Source: Aureimonas sp. AU22 (GTDB lineage Bacteria; Pseudomonadota; Alphaproteobacteria; Rhizobiales; Rhizobiaceae). From it: a DNA stretch of 64,000 bases. The stretch covers positions 23,846 to 87,845 of the forward strand of contig NZ_BBWJ01000022.1 of NCBI RefSeq assembly GCF_001463745.1. Direction: 5' to 3'. A program made the position numbers and the translations under genes. Below, piece after piece: positions 53,044-62,245 of the stretch; position 1 is the first letter of the stretch; each line of letters starts with the position of its first letter. A model generated the notes under the pieces. That model had not been told where the DNA came from. It made no database searches and saw nothing but the letters and a program-made list of their open reading frames with translations.

Positions 53044-53862
53044 TCAGCGCAGGAACTCGATGAGATCCCGGTTGAGGCGGTCGGGCACGGTGGCGAACAG
53101 GCCGTGCGGTTCGCCCTCGTATTCGATCAGGCGAGCGCCCGCGATGGCTTTGGCGGCCGCGCGCCCCGTCGGGTCGATCGGAACGGTGGCGTCGCCGGTG
53201 CCGTGGATCACGAGCGTCGGCACGGTGAAGCTCTTGAAGTCGGGCCGGAAGTCCGTCTTGCCGAAGGCGTCGACGCACCGGATCGTCGCCAGCGGGCTCG
53301 CCATGACGCCGAGCACGAAGCTCCAGTCGAGAACGCCCTGACTCACCGGCTTCGACAGGACGCCGACGCCGTAGAAGGTCTTGGCGAAGCTCTGGAGGAA
53401 CGCGAAGCGATCCTTGCGGATCTCAGCCTTCATGTCCTCGAAGACGCTGGCGTCCACGCCGTCGGGATTGGTCCCGTCCTTCAGGAGATAGCCCGCGACG
53501 GAGGCGACGAGGGCGACCTTGGCGACGCGCGAGGCGCCGTGCCGGGACAGATACCGCGCGATCTCGCCGCCGCCCATCGAGAAGCCGACGAGCGAGACAT
53601 CGCTGAGTTCGAGCCCTTCGACCACCGCCGCGAGATCGTCGGCGAACGTGTCGTAGTCGTAGCCGGTCGCGGGATGGCCGGACTGGCCGAAGCCGCGCCG
53701 ATCATAGGTGATGACGCGGTAGCCCGCCTCCAGAAGGGCAACCGTCTGGTATTCGAACATGTCGCCGGTCAGCGGCCAGCCGTGGATCAGCACCACCGGA
53801 CGGCCCTCGCCCATGTCCTTGACGTGGATCTGGGTGCCGTCCTTCGATTCGATATAGGCCAT
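53044..53862 (-). CDS. Alpha/beta hydrolase (non-heme chloroperoxidase-like), 272 aa
   Basis: Nucleophile elbow GFSMGG with Ser95, oxyanion region LIHGWPLTGDMFEYQ, ITYDRRGFGQSG, acid VIHGTGDATVPID and His in EGEPHGLFAT. This set is typical of the arylesterase/cofactor-free haloperoxidase group, active on esters. Cytoplasmic. ATG 53862 with AAAGGAC. Divergent from the TetR gene, hence probably its target. Confidence 0.9.
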   Translation of the reverse strand: MAYIESKDGTQIHVKDMGEGRPVVLIHGWPLTGDMFEYQTVALLEAGYRVITYDRRGFGQSGHPATGYDYDTFADDLAAVVEGLELSDVSLVGFSMGGGEIARYLSRHGASRVAKVALVASVAGYLLKDGTNPDGVDASVFEDMKAEIRKDRFAFLQSFAKTFYGVGVLSKPVSQGVLDWSFVLGVMASPLATIRCVDAFGKTDFRPDFKSFTVPTLVIHGTGDATVPIDPTGRAAAKAIAGARLIEYEGEPHGLFATVPDRLNRDLIEFLR

Positions 53863-54061
53863 GCTTGCGCGTCCTTTCGCTTGGGTTTTCACCAAACCGA
53901 CGGGGGTGACGCATGTTCCCCGCCTGAATCGACGACCGCTTCGCCGCTTGGCATGGGGCCGCGGGACCGGCAGAACGGGCGGCGGACAGGCGCCCGGCGC
54001 CCCGGCGCATCGAGCCTCGAAGCGATCATCCGGCTCTTGTACGAATTGCGCTTGCGCGGCC

Positions 54062-54100
54062 TGTCACTAAGTGACATAAATGGATTGGCACTAAGTGACA
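54062..54100. promoter_or_regulatory. Twin palindromic operator at TetR start
   Basis: TGTCACTAAGTGACA (54062-54076) is a perfect 15-bp palindrome; TGGCACTAAGTGACA (54086-54100) is the same with one change. Their centres are 24 bp apart, and the second includes the GTG start codon of the TetR gene. Probable autorepression sites, also controlling the divergent hydrolase. Confidence 0.7.
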
Positions 54101-54730
54101 CAGAGGACGAAGATCGAACGGTCTCACGCGGAACAGGCCAAGCTCGCGGTTTCCCGACATGCGGCGGACCTGTTCTGGAAGCATGGGGTCGACGGAACGA
54201 GCGGCGAGGCCATCGCGGAAGCCGCGGGGATCTCCAAGCGGACGGTCTGGCGCTACTTCCGCTCGAAGGAAGCATGCGTCGAGCCGTTGCTTCTGGCCAC
54301 CGGCCTGCGCTTCGTCGGACATTTGCGGGACTGGCCGCGAGGCGAGACCCTGGAAACCTATCTGCATGCCACGATGCGCTCGTTCGTCGAGGGCGATCAG
54401 ACGATCCGTGACGGGATCGCGGCGGTTCGCATCGTGGCGATGCTGCACAAGGAGCCCGCGCTCCGGTCGGCCTGGCTGATGGCATGCCGGCAGGCGGAGG
54501 AGGAACTGGTGCCGGTCGTCGCCGCGCGCGCCGACCGGACGCCGGACGATTTTGACGTGAAGCTTTGCGCGGCCGCCATGATGGCCGCGATCCGGGTCGT
54601 CGACGAGGAGATCAGCTCGGCGGCCATTCATGAGGGTCGGCGTTTCGAGCAGAGCGAGACGACCGACAGGCTGGCCGCGGCCATTCGTGCCGCGAGCACC
54701 CTGCCGATCTGCGATCCCGTCGGGGGATAG
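54095..54730 (+). CDS. TetR family transcriptional regulator, 211 aa
   Basis: N-terminal helix-turn-helix: AVSRHAADLFWKHGVDGTSGEAIAEAAGISKRTVWRYFRSKEACVE, with GISKRTVWRYFRSKE as the recognition helix. C-terminal TetR ligand domain, eight or so helices. GTG 54095 is the only in-frame start before the HTH (a TAA lies immediately upstream), and has no SD; translation may be leaderless or the operator overlaps the leader. Likely represses the divergent alpha/beta hydrolase. Confidence 0.88.
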   Translation: MTQRTKIERSHAEQAKLAVSRHAADLFWKHGVDGTSGEAIAEAAGISKRTVWRYFRSKEACVEPLLLATGLRFVGHLRDWPRGETLETYLHATMRSFVEGDQTIRDGIAAVRIVAMLHKEPALRSAWLMACRQAEEELVPVVAARADRTPDDFDVKLCAAAMMAAIRVVDEEISSAAIHEGRRFEQSETTDRLAAAIRAASTLPICDPVGG

Positions 54731-54805
54731 GTTCCACGAACCTCGCAGGGGGGCTTTGCCGGGCCTAGAGACGCGCGCCCCTCGCGCCGACAGTGGAGAC
54801 GATCG

Positions 54806-57034
54806 ATGACGATGAATTCGACCCGCAACCGCGGGCCGGCTGGCCGCTGCCTGGACGAAAGGCGGGCAAGCCCGCACGCCGCGACGGCGAGACCCGCCCT
54901 TGCCGCCCTGGCGGCCGGGCTCGTCCTGACCCTCTCGCCCACGGGCGGAACGGCCTTCGCCAACGAGGAAACACCGATGACCTATCCCGAGACCCGCCGG
55001 ATCGATCTCGTCGAGACGACATTCGGCGCCGCCATCGCCGATCCCTACCGATGGCTGGAGGCCGACGTCCGGCGCGACCCGGACGTTCGCGCCTTCGTCG
55101 CCGCCCAGAACGCTCTGTCGGCATCCTACCTGACCGCCATCCCCGAACGGACCGCGTTTCACGAGCGCTTGATGGCGCTCTTCGATCACGAGCGGTTGAC
55201 CGCTCCCGAAAAGCGCGGCGGGCGTTATTTCTTGACCCGCCATTCCGGCCTCGACGGGCAGCCCGTTCTCCTCGTCCGCGACGGGGCGAACGGGGCGGAC
55301 CGTGTCGTCATCGATCCCAACGGATGGTCCGAGGATGGCGCCACCGCGCTCGCGGAATGGGAGCCGTCCCCCGACGGAACGCATCTCGCCTTCGCCATCC
55401 AGGAAGGGGGTTCCGACTGGCGCACGATCCGCATTCTGGATGTCGAGAGCGGCGCGATCCTCGACGACGAAATCGAATGGGCGCGCTTCACCGCGATCGC
55501 CTGGACGGCGGATGGCTCGGGCTTCTTCTATGCCCGCAATCCCAAGCCCGAGGCGGGCAGCGCGTTCGAGGCCCCGGTGCTCGGGCACGCCATCCATTTT
55601 CACAAGCTCGGCACGCCCCAGTCCGAGGACCGCATCGTCCATGCGCCTGAGGGCGAGCGTCCCTTGCTCCATACGGTCGAGGTGACGCCGGACGGTCGAT
55701 ACGCCGTGATCTATTCCTCCGCCCTGACGGGCGGGAATGGGCTCGCGGTCGCGGACCTCTCGGACCCCGCCTGGCCGATCCGGACGCTCGTCGGCGAATT
55801 CGACGACAGCTGGATCGTCGCCGGCAACCTGGGCACGCGGTTGTTCCTGTCGACGCAGAAGGATGCCGAACGCGGCAAGATCACCACCGTCGATCTCGCC
55901 GATCCGGAGCCGGTCTTCACCGATCTGATCGCGCAGAAGGCGAACGCGGTGATCCTTGCCGCTGCCCTCGTCGGCGATCGGCTGCTCGTGTCCTTCATGG
56001 CGGACGCGACATCGCGGGTCGAACGCTACCGGACGGACGGGACGCCCGACGGCGTGGTCGAGCTTCCCGGCATCGGCAGCGCCGGCGGCTTCCGCGGCCG
56101 GCCGGGCGACGACGAGGCCTTCTTCGTCTTCACCAGCTTCGACGCGCCGACCACGATCCTGCGCCACGATGTCGGCACCAACGCCACGACCGCCTGGGCC
56201 GAGCCGAAGGTCGCGATCGATCTCGACCGGATCGCCGTGGAACAGCGCTTCTTCGCCTCGAAGGACGGCACGCGCGTGCCGGTGTTCGTGGTCCGGCGCC
56301 GGGACGTCGCCGGACCCGCGCCGACGATGCTGATCGGTTATGGCGGCTACGGCATCCCGATGATCCCGGCATTTTCGCCCGGGCCCCTGGCCTGGGTCGA
56401 AGCGGGAGGCGTCTTCGCGCTCGCCAACATCCGCGGCGGCGGCGAATACGGCAAGGCCTGGCATGACGCGGGACGTCTCGGCAAGAAGCAGAACGTCTTC
56501 GACGATTTCATCGCGGCCGCCGAATTCCTGAAGGCGGAAGGGATCGCGTCGGCCGATGGGCTCGCCATCCAGGGCGGATCGAACGGCGGCCTTCTCGTCG
56601 GGGCCGTCGTCAACCAGCGACCGGACCTGTTTGCCGCGGCCCTGCCCGATGTCGGCGTCATGGACATGCTGCGGTTTCACCGGTTCACCGGCGGACCGCT
56701 CTGGATGCAGGAATACGGCGATCCGGCCAAGGAGGCGGACTTCCGCAACATCCTGACCTACTCGCCGCTGCACAACATCCGCGAAGGGGTGGATTACCCC
56801 GCGATCCTCGCCACCACCGCCGACACCGACGACCGCGTCGTGCCCGCGCATTCCTTCAAGTACGTGGCGACGCTGCAGGCCGCCGATCTCGGGTCCCGGC
56901 CGCATCTCCTGCGCGTCGAGACGCGGGCCGGACACGGCGCCGGCAAGCCGATCCGCAAGGTGATCGAGCAGACCGCCGACATGTGGGCCTTCGCCGCCCG
57001 CTGGACCGGGCTGACGCCGGAGACGCCGAAATGA
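54806..57034 (+). CDS. Prolyl oligopeptidase (S9A), secreted, 742 aa
   Basis: Serine peptidase cutting after Pro in short peptides. A signal-like N-terminus (AALAALAAGLVLTLSPTGGTAFA) suggests export to the periplasm. Beta-propeller about 60-440 (WLEADVRRDPDVRAFVAAQN, EWEPSPDGTHLAFAIQEGG), then the alpha/beta hydrolase: LIGYGGYGIPMIPAF, NIRGGGEYGKAWH, GGSNGGL with Ser592, DTDDRVVPAHS with Asp675/676, and GHGAGKP with His710. Length fits the family. GGAG before ATG 54806. The small lipoprotein gene starts almost at its stop. Confidence 0.93.
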   Translation: MTMNSTRNRGPAGRCLDERRASPHAATARPALAALAAGLVLTLSPTGGTAFANEETPMTYPETRRIDLVETTFGAAIADPYRWLEADVRRDPDVRAFVAAQNALSASYLTAIPERTAFHERLMALFDHERLTAPEKRGGRYFLTRHSGLDGQPVLLVRDGANGADRVVIDPNGWSEDGATALAEWEPSPDGTHLAFAIQEGGSDWRTIRILDVESGAILDDEIEWARFTAIAWTADGSGFFYARNPKPEAGSAFEAPVLGHAIHFHKLGTPQSEDRIVHAPEGERPLLHTVEVTPDGRYAVIYSSALTGGNGLAVADLSDPAWPIRTLVGEFDDSWIVAGNLGTRLFLSTQKDAERGKITTVDLADPEPVFTDLIAQKANAVILAAALVGDRLLVSFMADATSRVERYRTDGTPDGVVELPGIGSAGGFRGRPGDDEAFFVFTSFDAPTTILRHDVGTNATTAWAEPKVAIDLDRIAVEQRFFASKDGTRVPVFVVRRRDVAGPAPTMLIGYGGYGIPMIPAFSPGPLAWVEAGGVFALANIRGGGEYGKAWHDAGRLGKKQNVFDDFIAAAEFLKAEGIASADGLAIQGGSNGGLLVGAVVNQRPDLFAAALPDVGVMDMLRFHRFTGGPLWMQEYGDPAKEADFRNILTYSPLHNIREGVDYPAILATTADTDDRVVPAHSFKYVATLQAADLGSRPHLLRVETRAGHGAGKPIRKVIEQTADMWAFAARWTGLTPETPK

Positions 57035-57063
57035 CCGCTCGCTCCCAGAACCGGAGAATCGCG

Positions 57064-57381
57064 ATGAAGACGCCCACCCCCACCCCTCCTGTCCGGACCG
57101 CCCTGTCGCTCGCCGGGCTCCTCGGTGCCGCGCTCACCCTCGCCGGTTGCATGTCGAGCGAGGAGATGCGACGGGCGAACCTTGCCGAGGATACGGGCAC
57201 CTGTTCCGACTTCGGAGCACGCTACGGCTCGCGCGAGCACACCCGCTGCATGCTCCAGCAGCAGGAGCGCCGGGACGGGGAACAGCTGATCGCGATGGAG
57301 AAGGCCCGCATCTCGTCGGAGACGGCGCGCAACAATCTCGAGATGCTCGAACTGATGCGCGAGCGACGGCGACGCGATTAG
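57064..57381 (+). CDS. Small lipoprotein, 105 aa
   Basis: Signal peptide MKTPTPTPPVRTALSLAGLLG with lipobox LAGC (Cys30), then a charged helical domain: GTCSDFGARYGSREHTRCMLQQQERR, with two Cys that may pair, and a long basic/acidic C-terminal helix. Resembles small DUF-type lipoproteins of rhizobia. ATG 57064 (GGAGA) is preferred; ATG 57031, overlapping the peptidase stop, adds 11 residues in frame. Confidence 0.72.
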   Translation: MKTPTPTPPVRTALSLAGLLGAALTLAGCMSSEEMRRANLAEDTGTCSDFGARYGSREHTRCMLQQQERRDGEQLIAMEKARISSETARNNLEMLELMRERRRRD

Positions 57382-57536
57382 AGGTCGGAAGGGCGCCCGC
57401 CCGCGGCGCTCCGGCCAAGGATCGGGCGACGCCCTCGCACGTTCCCGCGTGGCGAAAGGGGCGCCCGCTCCGGCAATGGCGGCGGGGCCTACGCCGCAAG
57501 GGTGACGATGAAGGGCACGGCCACGAGGGGATTGGC

Positions 57537-57851
57537 ATGATCGTTCTGGATCAGGAACCTTACCGCTGGCTCCTCTTGGACGAGGACGGGCGGCTCTATC
57601 TCGATGTCTCGTGCAGTCACAGCGCCGTGGACTACCTCTTCCTCATGGCGCTGACCGACGAGGAGGTCGCGCAGTTCCGGGAGAGAGGGCGAGGCTACCT
57701 CGACGACCTTGCCGCTGGGATCCAGTGGAGCGCGCCGGGCGTGAGGGGAAGCCGATCGCCCTACAAGGCGCGAAGCCTCGTGATGACCCCGGAGCGCGAA
57801 CGGGCGAACGAAGCAATCCGTGAATGGAGCGCCGCGCAACCACCGGCGTGA
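57537..57851 (+). CDS. Hypothetical protein, 104 aa
   Basis: Unrecognised. Small soluble protein with a beta-rich start (MIVLDQEPYRWLLLDEDGRLYLDV), a helix AVDYLFLMALTDEEVAQFRERG and an Arg-rich tail. ATG 57537 has GAGGGG. No signal peptide. No clear link to neighbours. Confidence 0.6.
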   Translation: MIVLDQEPYRWLLLDEDGRLYLDVSCSHSAVDYLFLMALTDEEVAQFRERGRGYLDDLAAGIQWSAPGVRGSRSPYKARSLVMTPERERANEAIREWSAAQPPA

Positions 57852-57927
57852 CGCATCGCCCGCCGGCCCTTGCCTGACGACGAGCGGCGGCCGACGCTTC
57901 CGGCCGATGCATCCCGCGCCGCCGCTG

Positions 57928-58296
57928 TCAGGTCAGCATCCGGCCGAGCGGCGGCAGGACCACGGCGGCCAGGAGCAGGATGATCGGTCCAAGCGCAACG
58001 GCGAAGTGCGCCCATCGGACGAGCCTTATGGCGATCCGGACGCGCGGCCAGCCCCAGCGCCGCGTCAGCCTCTCGAAGAGCGCGCAAACGGCCATCGAGG
58101 GCGCATACGCCAGGAACGCCAGATAGCCCGCGAACCACCAGGACCCGGCGATCTCGTCCGGCGCGGTGTTTCCGGGTGCGCCCATTGCCCAGAAGGCCCA
58201 GGCGAACGGAAGGGCGAGGAGGGCGACATAGGGGATCGTGTCGATGCCCCTCGCATAGGCGCGCAGCGTATGAGGCGAGGGGGCGGGGCTCGTCAT
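57928..58296 (-). CDS. Hypothetical membrane protein, 122 aa
   Basis: Three or four hydrophobic segments: YVALLALPFAWAFWAMG, WWFAGYLAFLAYAPSMAVCALF and FAVALGPIILLLAAVVLPPLG. Charged RRWGWPRVRIAIRLVRW lies between. No family recognised. ATG 58296 is preferred over an ATG seven codons upstream (AGG nearby). Converges with the 57537 gene; 67 nt downstream of the methyltransferase gene on the same strand. Confidence 0.65.
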   Translation of the reverse strand: MTSPAPSPHTLRAYARGIDTIPYVALLALPFAWAFWAMGAPGNTAPDEIAGSWWFAGYLAFLAYAPSMAVCALFERLTRRWGWPRVRIAIRLVRWAHFAVALGPIILLLAAVVLPPLGRMLT

Positions 58297-58363
58297 CGGG
58301 TGGCCTGGCCCTCGCAACGGCGCCGGATTCTCGCCTTCGGCGCCGTTGCGATCCGACGCGCCC

Positions 58364-59122
58364 TTAAGCGGCCGCCTCGCGGCGGACGGCCGACGCGAAC
58401 AGCATCCCGGAATATCCGCTGCGGATCTCGCGATCCACGAGACCGATCGTTTCCATTTCGAGATCCCTCACCATCGGTTCCAGGACCTCGCGGATCCGAT
58501 CGGGCGAGACGTCGAGGATCGGGAAGGGGCGTCCGGCGACCTCGTAATCGGAGGACCCGACGAGGAAGGCGCCGACGAGGCTGCCGCCGGGCTTCACGCA
58601 CCGGACGAACCGCGTGCAGGCCCGCTCGAATTCCCTGTCGTCTCCGGTGATGGATTCGGCGCAGAAGAACATGGTCGCGAGGTCCCATGTCGCTTCCGGT
58701 AGATCGAAGACGGACCCCTGGCGGATCTCGGCCCTCTCGCGCAGGACGGCGAGGGGATCGGACGCAAGGCGCGAGCCCGGCGGGTAGGAGCGTTCGACGA
58801 CGTTCCAGAAATGCGCCCATTGGGGGCGCAGCGAGCGTGCCGCCAGCTCGCCCTCCAGCCACGCGACATTGCTCGACGAGAACTCCCAGGCGGTCAGGCG
58901 GCGGGCTCGCGGCAAGGCGCAGAGGAGCGGAAAGAGGTTCGGTCCGGTGCCGATGTCGACGGTCTCGAGATCGCGCCCGAAGGGCTGCGCGCGGGCGATG
59001 GCCCGGCTGGCGAGCCCGACGACGACCTCGTCGTCGACATGCGGCTCGCCGTAGTAATGCTGGAAATAGCTCTCCGAATCGAAGCTATCCCAACCGTAGC
59101 CCGCGTTCGCTCTGGTCGCCAT
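58364..59122 (-). CDS. NNMT/PNMT/TEMT-like SAM-dependent methyltransferase, 252 aa
   Basis: Class I methyltransferase fold. The start YGWDSFDSESYFQHYYGEPHVDDEVV resembles the nicotinamide/phenylethanolamine N-methyltransferase group; VDIGTGPNLFPLL is SAM motif I, LTAWEFSSSNVAWLEGEL motif II, FDLPEATWDLATMFFCAESITGDD the catalytic pocket, and FVRCVKPGGSLVGAFLVG motif post-II. Substrate unknown; may N-methylate small amines. ATG 59122 has GGAGGGG. Repeat D and the GGDEF-EAL gene lie upstream. Confidence 0.85.
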   Translation of the reverse strand: MATRANAGYGWDSFDSESYFQHYYGEPHVDDEVVVGLASRAIARAQPFGRDLETVDIGTGPNLFPLLCALPRARRLTAWEFSSSNVAWLEGELAARSLRPQWAHFWNVVERSYPPGSRLASDPLAVLRERAEIRQGSVFDLPEATWDLATMFFCAESITGDDREFERACTRFVRCVKPGGSLVGAFLVGSSDYEVAGRPFPILDVSPDRIREVLEPMVRDLEMETIGLVDREIRSGYSGMLFASAVRREAAA

Positions 59123-59223
59123 CGTCCCCTCCGACATCGCCCATCGCTTCTGGCATGGATCGTCGGGGACCGGAAGCACGGGCGACGGGCGCGGCCGGCC
59201 CCGGCGCGCGACGCCGCTCGGCC

Positions 59224-59287
59224 AGAGCATTTCCAGCGAAAGCCGAGTCGGCTTTCGCGCGGACAATGCGACGAACGAAGGCTCTAG
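59224..59287 (+). repeat. Palindromic intergenic repeat, copy D
   Basis: AGAGCATTTCCAGCGAAAGCC, GAGTC loop, GGCTTTCGCGCGGACAATG, ending AAGGCTCTAG. A 9-bp perfect core stem and AGAGC/GCTCT outer arms. The CTA at 59284-59286 is the stop codon of the GGDEF-EAL gene on the minus strand, so the repeat reaches into the gene end. Confidence 0.72.
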
Positions 59288-61569
59288 TTCGCCTGCGCCC
59301 CCTGTTGGGGCGCCGTGCCGGCGCGCCGGTCGACCTCCGCGTTGAAGGACGCGACGAAGCCGGCAAGCCCCGGCCCGGGAAGCGGCTTGGAGAAGAGATA
59401 GCCCTGCAGCTGGTCGCAGCCCAGTTCCACCATGACGCGGCGCTCGTCCTCGCGCTCCACGCCCTCGGCGACGATCCGGCTTCCCAGCGCATGGCCGAGG
59501 CCCACGATCGCTTCCACGATCGGGCGGGCTGCCGCATGGCGGGAGATCCCGCTGACGAAGGAGCGGTCGATCTTGATCGTGTCGAACTCCAGATCGAGGA
59601 GATATTTCAGGCTGGAATACCCCGTGCCGAAATCGTCGAGCGCGATCCGGAAGCCGGCCTGGCGCAAGCGTTTCAACGTGCCGGAGGTCTCGGCGTTGAC
59701 GTTGAGCAGGAGGCTTTCCGTGACCTCGAGGACGATGCGGTGCGGGTCGACCCCGTCCGCGGCCGTGAGCGCCAGCAGCGTTTCGTCCAGCTTGCGGTGA
59801 CGGAACTGCAGGGGCGACAGGTTCACCGCGATCGACAGGTCCGGCCAGTCGCGCGCCTGGCGGACCGCATATTTCAGGACGAGGTCGCCGAGGTCGCCCA
59901 TCAGCCCGGTCTCCTCGGCGACGGGCACGAAGACCGAGGGCGGGACGGCCCCGAGCACCGGATGGAACCAGCGAAGAAGCGCCTCCACCTCCCGGATGCG
60001 CCCCGTCGCCACGTCGACCAGCGGCTGGAAGTGGAGCTCCAGCTGCTCGTCGCGAATGGCCTCCCGGAGATGGGTCTCGATCTGGTGCCGCTCGGACAGG
60101 TCCCTTGCCATCGACGCGTCGAAGACGACGGCGCGGTTGCGCCCGTTCCGCTTGGCCTCGTAGAGGGCGATATCGGCATGCCGCGTCAGTTCGTCGATCG
60201 TGGTGCCGTGCTGCGGCATGGCGGCGAGGCCGACCGACGAGGTGATGGTGACGGCCCGGTTGTCGAGCCGCAGCGGGGTCGCCAGGGCGTCGGCGACGAC
60301 GGCGCCGATATCGTAAGGCTTTCTGAGACCGCGCTTCTCGATGAAGGCGAACTCGTCGCCGCCGATGCGGGCGAGAAAGACGTCGTCGGGCAGGGCGCTG
60401 CGCAGGCGGCGGCCGAACTCCTGGATGAGCTGATCGCCCATGTGATGGCCGAGCGTGTCGTTGATGTCCTTGAAACGGTCGATGTCGACATAGCCGATGC
60501 CGAGACGCTCGCCCGTCGCCCGTGCGGCCTCTATCCGTCGCCGCGCTTCGTCCTGGAAGGCGGCGCGATTGGGCAGGCAGGACAGGTCGTCGTGCAGGGC
60601 ATCGTGCCGCGCCTTGTTTTCCCGCTCCGCCAGCGCGTCGGTGGTGCGCTCGATGCGAGCGAGCATGCGACCCGCCAGGACGCCGCCGACGACCGAGAAG
60701 ATCGCCACCAGCGGCAGGATCACGGAGAGAATCGGATGCCCGGGCGCGGCCGTGCTCCAGGTCAGGTAGCCGGCGGGAACGCCGTCGTCGGTGACGAAGG
60801 CCTCCGACGCCGTGAAGGTGCCCGTGGCGGGTTCGGTGGTGCGATGGAGATCGGCAATCAGGAGGGATTGCCCGAGCTGGCCGAGGACCTCGTCGCTGAC
60901 GGCGACGACGCTGACCAGCAGGAAGGGCGGGTTCATGATCAGGGACTGGTCGACATTCGGGGTGATGGTGATCGCCGTCACGATCGACGGGCGCTCGTCC
61001 ACCATCACGATGGCACTGAACCAGTTCGCCGATGTGCGCACGCCCGCGAGGCGCTGATAGGATGTCTGGCGATCGACGAAGAGGTCGGGCCGCTGCGCCA
61101 TCGAGGTCCGCTCGCCCTTTCGCACGCCCTCCAGGACGGCGCGCAGCTGCTGCAGCCGGGACGAGGCGAGGGCGGGGTCGAGAGCCGTTCCCTCGGCGTC
61201 GTTCCGGCGATGCGCGTAGACCGGCCGGTCCGAACCATCGACGATGTAGACCTCGTCCTGCTGATAGGTCTCGGTCAGGAAGATGCCGAAGTTGGAATCG
61301 GCGAACTCGAAGTCGAAGCTCTGCGCCACCTGGCGCACGGCATCGTCCCACCATGCCACGCTGCGCTGCTGGTCGAGGATGTTGGCGATGGTCTGATTGA
61401 GGGCGTTGTCGATCCGCAGACGCTCCGCCTCCAGTTCGTTGCGGTTGCTCGACCAGCCGAACCAGCCCGTCAGCCCCACGAGCGCGGCTCCGAAGACGAT
61501 GATGAAAAGGCGGATGGCCGACGCGGTGGACCGGGCGTTCGAGCGGAGTTGACCCTTTCTGTTCTGCAT
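59284..61569 (-). CDS. Membrane GGDEF-EAL c-di-GMP signalling protein with CHASE4-like sensor, 761 aa
   Basis: Two membrane spans, about 19-40 (LFIIVFGAALVGLTGWFGW) and 270-290 (ILSVILPLVAIFSVVGGVLAG), bracket a periplasmic sensor resembling CHASE4 (SVAWWDDAVRQVAQSFD). The cyclase has the intact RIGGDEFAF motif; the phosphodiesterase has EALLRWFHP, NLSPLQFR, EVTES, DDFGTGYSSL and KIDRSFV, so both activities appear possible. Controls c-di-GMP level and probably motility or biofilm. ATG 61569 (GGGAGC upstream) is preferred over an in-frame start 11 codons earlier. Stop overlaps repeat D. Confidence 0.93.
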   Translation of the reverse strand: MQNRKGQLRSNARSTASAIRLFIIVFGAALVGLTGWFGWSSNRNELEAERLRIDNALNQTIANILDQQRSVAWWDDAVRQVAQSFDFEFADSNFGIFLTETYQQDEVYIVDGSDRPVYAHRRNDAEGTALDPALASSRLQQLRAVLEGVRKGERTSMAQRPDLFVDRQTSYQRLAGVRTSANWFSAIVMVDERPSIVTAITITPNVDQSLIMNPPFLLVSVVAVSDEVLGQLGQSLLIADLHRTTEPATGTFTASEAFVTDDGVPAGYLTWSTAAPGHPILSVILPLVAIFSVVGGVLAGRMLARIERTTDALAERENKARHDALHDDLSCLPNRAAFQDEARRRIEAARATGERLGIGYVDIDRFKDINDTLGHHMGDQLIQEFGRRLRSALPDDVFLARIGGDEFAFIEKRGLRKPYDIGAVVADALATPLRLDNRAVTITSSVGLAAMPQHGTTIDELTRHADIALYEAKRNGRNRAVVFDASMARDLSERHQIETHLREAIRDEQLELHFQPLVDVATGRIREVEALLRWFHPVLGAVPPSVFVPVAEETGLMGDLGDLVLKYAVRQARDWPDLSIAVNLSPLQFRHRKLDETLLALTAADGVDPHRIVLEVTESLLLNVNAETSGTLKRLRQAGFRIALDDFGTGYSSLKYLLDLEFDTIKIDRSFVSGISRHAAARPIVEAIVGLGHALGSRIVAEGVEREDERRVMVELGCDQLQGYLFSKPLPGPGLAGFVASFNAEVDRRAGTAPQQGAQAN

Positions 61570-61756
61570 GGATGACCAAGCTCCCGAGCGTGCGCGGTGC
61601 AACCGCTAACCCGCATGTTTATCGCAGCGACCTTGCGAAAGACTTCACCGTTTCCGTTGCAATTTGAGGTCGAGGCTTGGCGGAGGCGACGCTTTGGCGC
61701 TCCTGTCATCGGTCGTCGCCATCCGCATCGCCGCGCACTACGGGAAGGGACGGGAG

Positions 61757-62245
61757 ATGGGTCTCGACATCGCAGCGAGCGCGTTCGCACCCTGGGTGCA
61801 GCACTACGTGACGGCGAGCAATGCGCTGTCGGGGATCCAGCGTGCTGCCACGCCGGCCGAACTGGCCGCGCATCGGGGCCTTTTCGCGCGGCGAACGCTC
61901 GGCGCCTCCAATCTCGTCCTTCTGCGATCGCACCTCAGCGACGCATGGGGCGAGCGGCTGCCGGAGGACGCGCCGGACGCGGCGGTCGTGTCCGGGATCG
62001 CGTGCCTTCTGACGGCCGACCTGTCGCCCAAAGCCCTTGCGGACGCCTTCTGCGAACTCGCGCCCTTCCGCTTCGCGAACCATCGCTGCGCACGGGCTTT
62101 GGGGATGGGCCGGCTTCTGCAGCAGGGCTACGCACCCCGGGCGGCGTGGTCCCCGCGCGATTGGGAGACGCGTTTCCCGTTCGGCGGCGTGCGGGCGCAG
62201 AAACGAACGAGTTGGATCGGCCCCGCGAACCCGTCCCTCAATTGA
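61757..62245 (+). CDS. Hypothetical protein, 162 aa
   Basis: Unrecognised soluble protein with mostly Ala-rich helices (DIAASAFAPWVQHYVTASNAL, AVVSGIACLLTADLSPKALADAF) and a basic C-terminus (KRTSWIGPANPSLN). ATG 61757 is chosen because AAGGGACGGGAG precedes it; a TTG at 61664 extends the frame. It ends 8 nt inside the 3' end of the convergent GNAT-like gene. Divergent from the GGDEF-EAL gene. Confidence 0.6.
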   Translation: MGLDIAASAFAPWVQHYVTASNALSGIQRAATPAELAAHRGLFARRTLGASNLVLLRSHLSDAWGERLPEDAPDAAVVSGIACLLTADLSPKALADAFCELAPFRFANHRCARALGMGRLLQQGYAPRAAWSPRDWETRFPFGGVRAQKRTSWIGPANPSLN

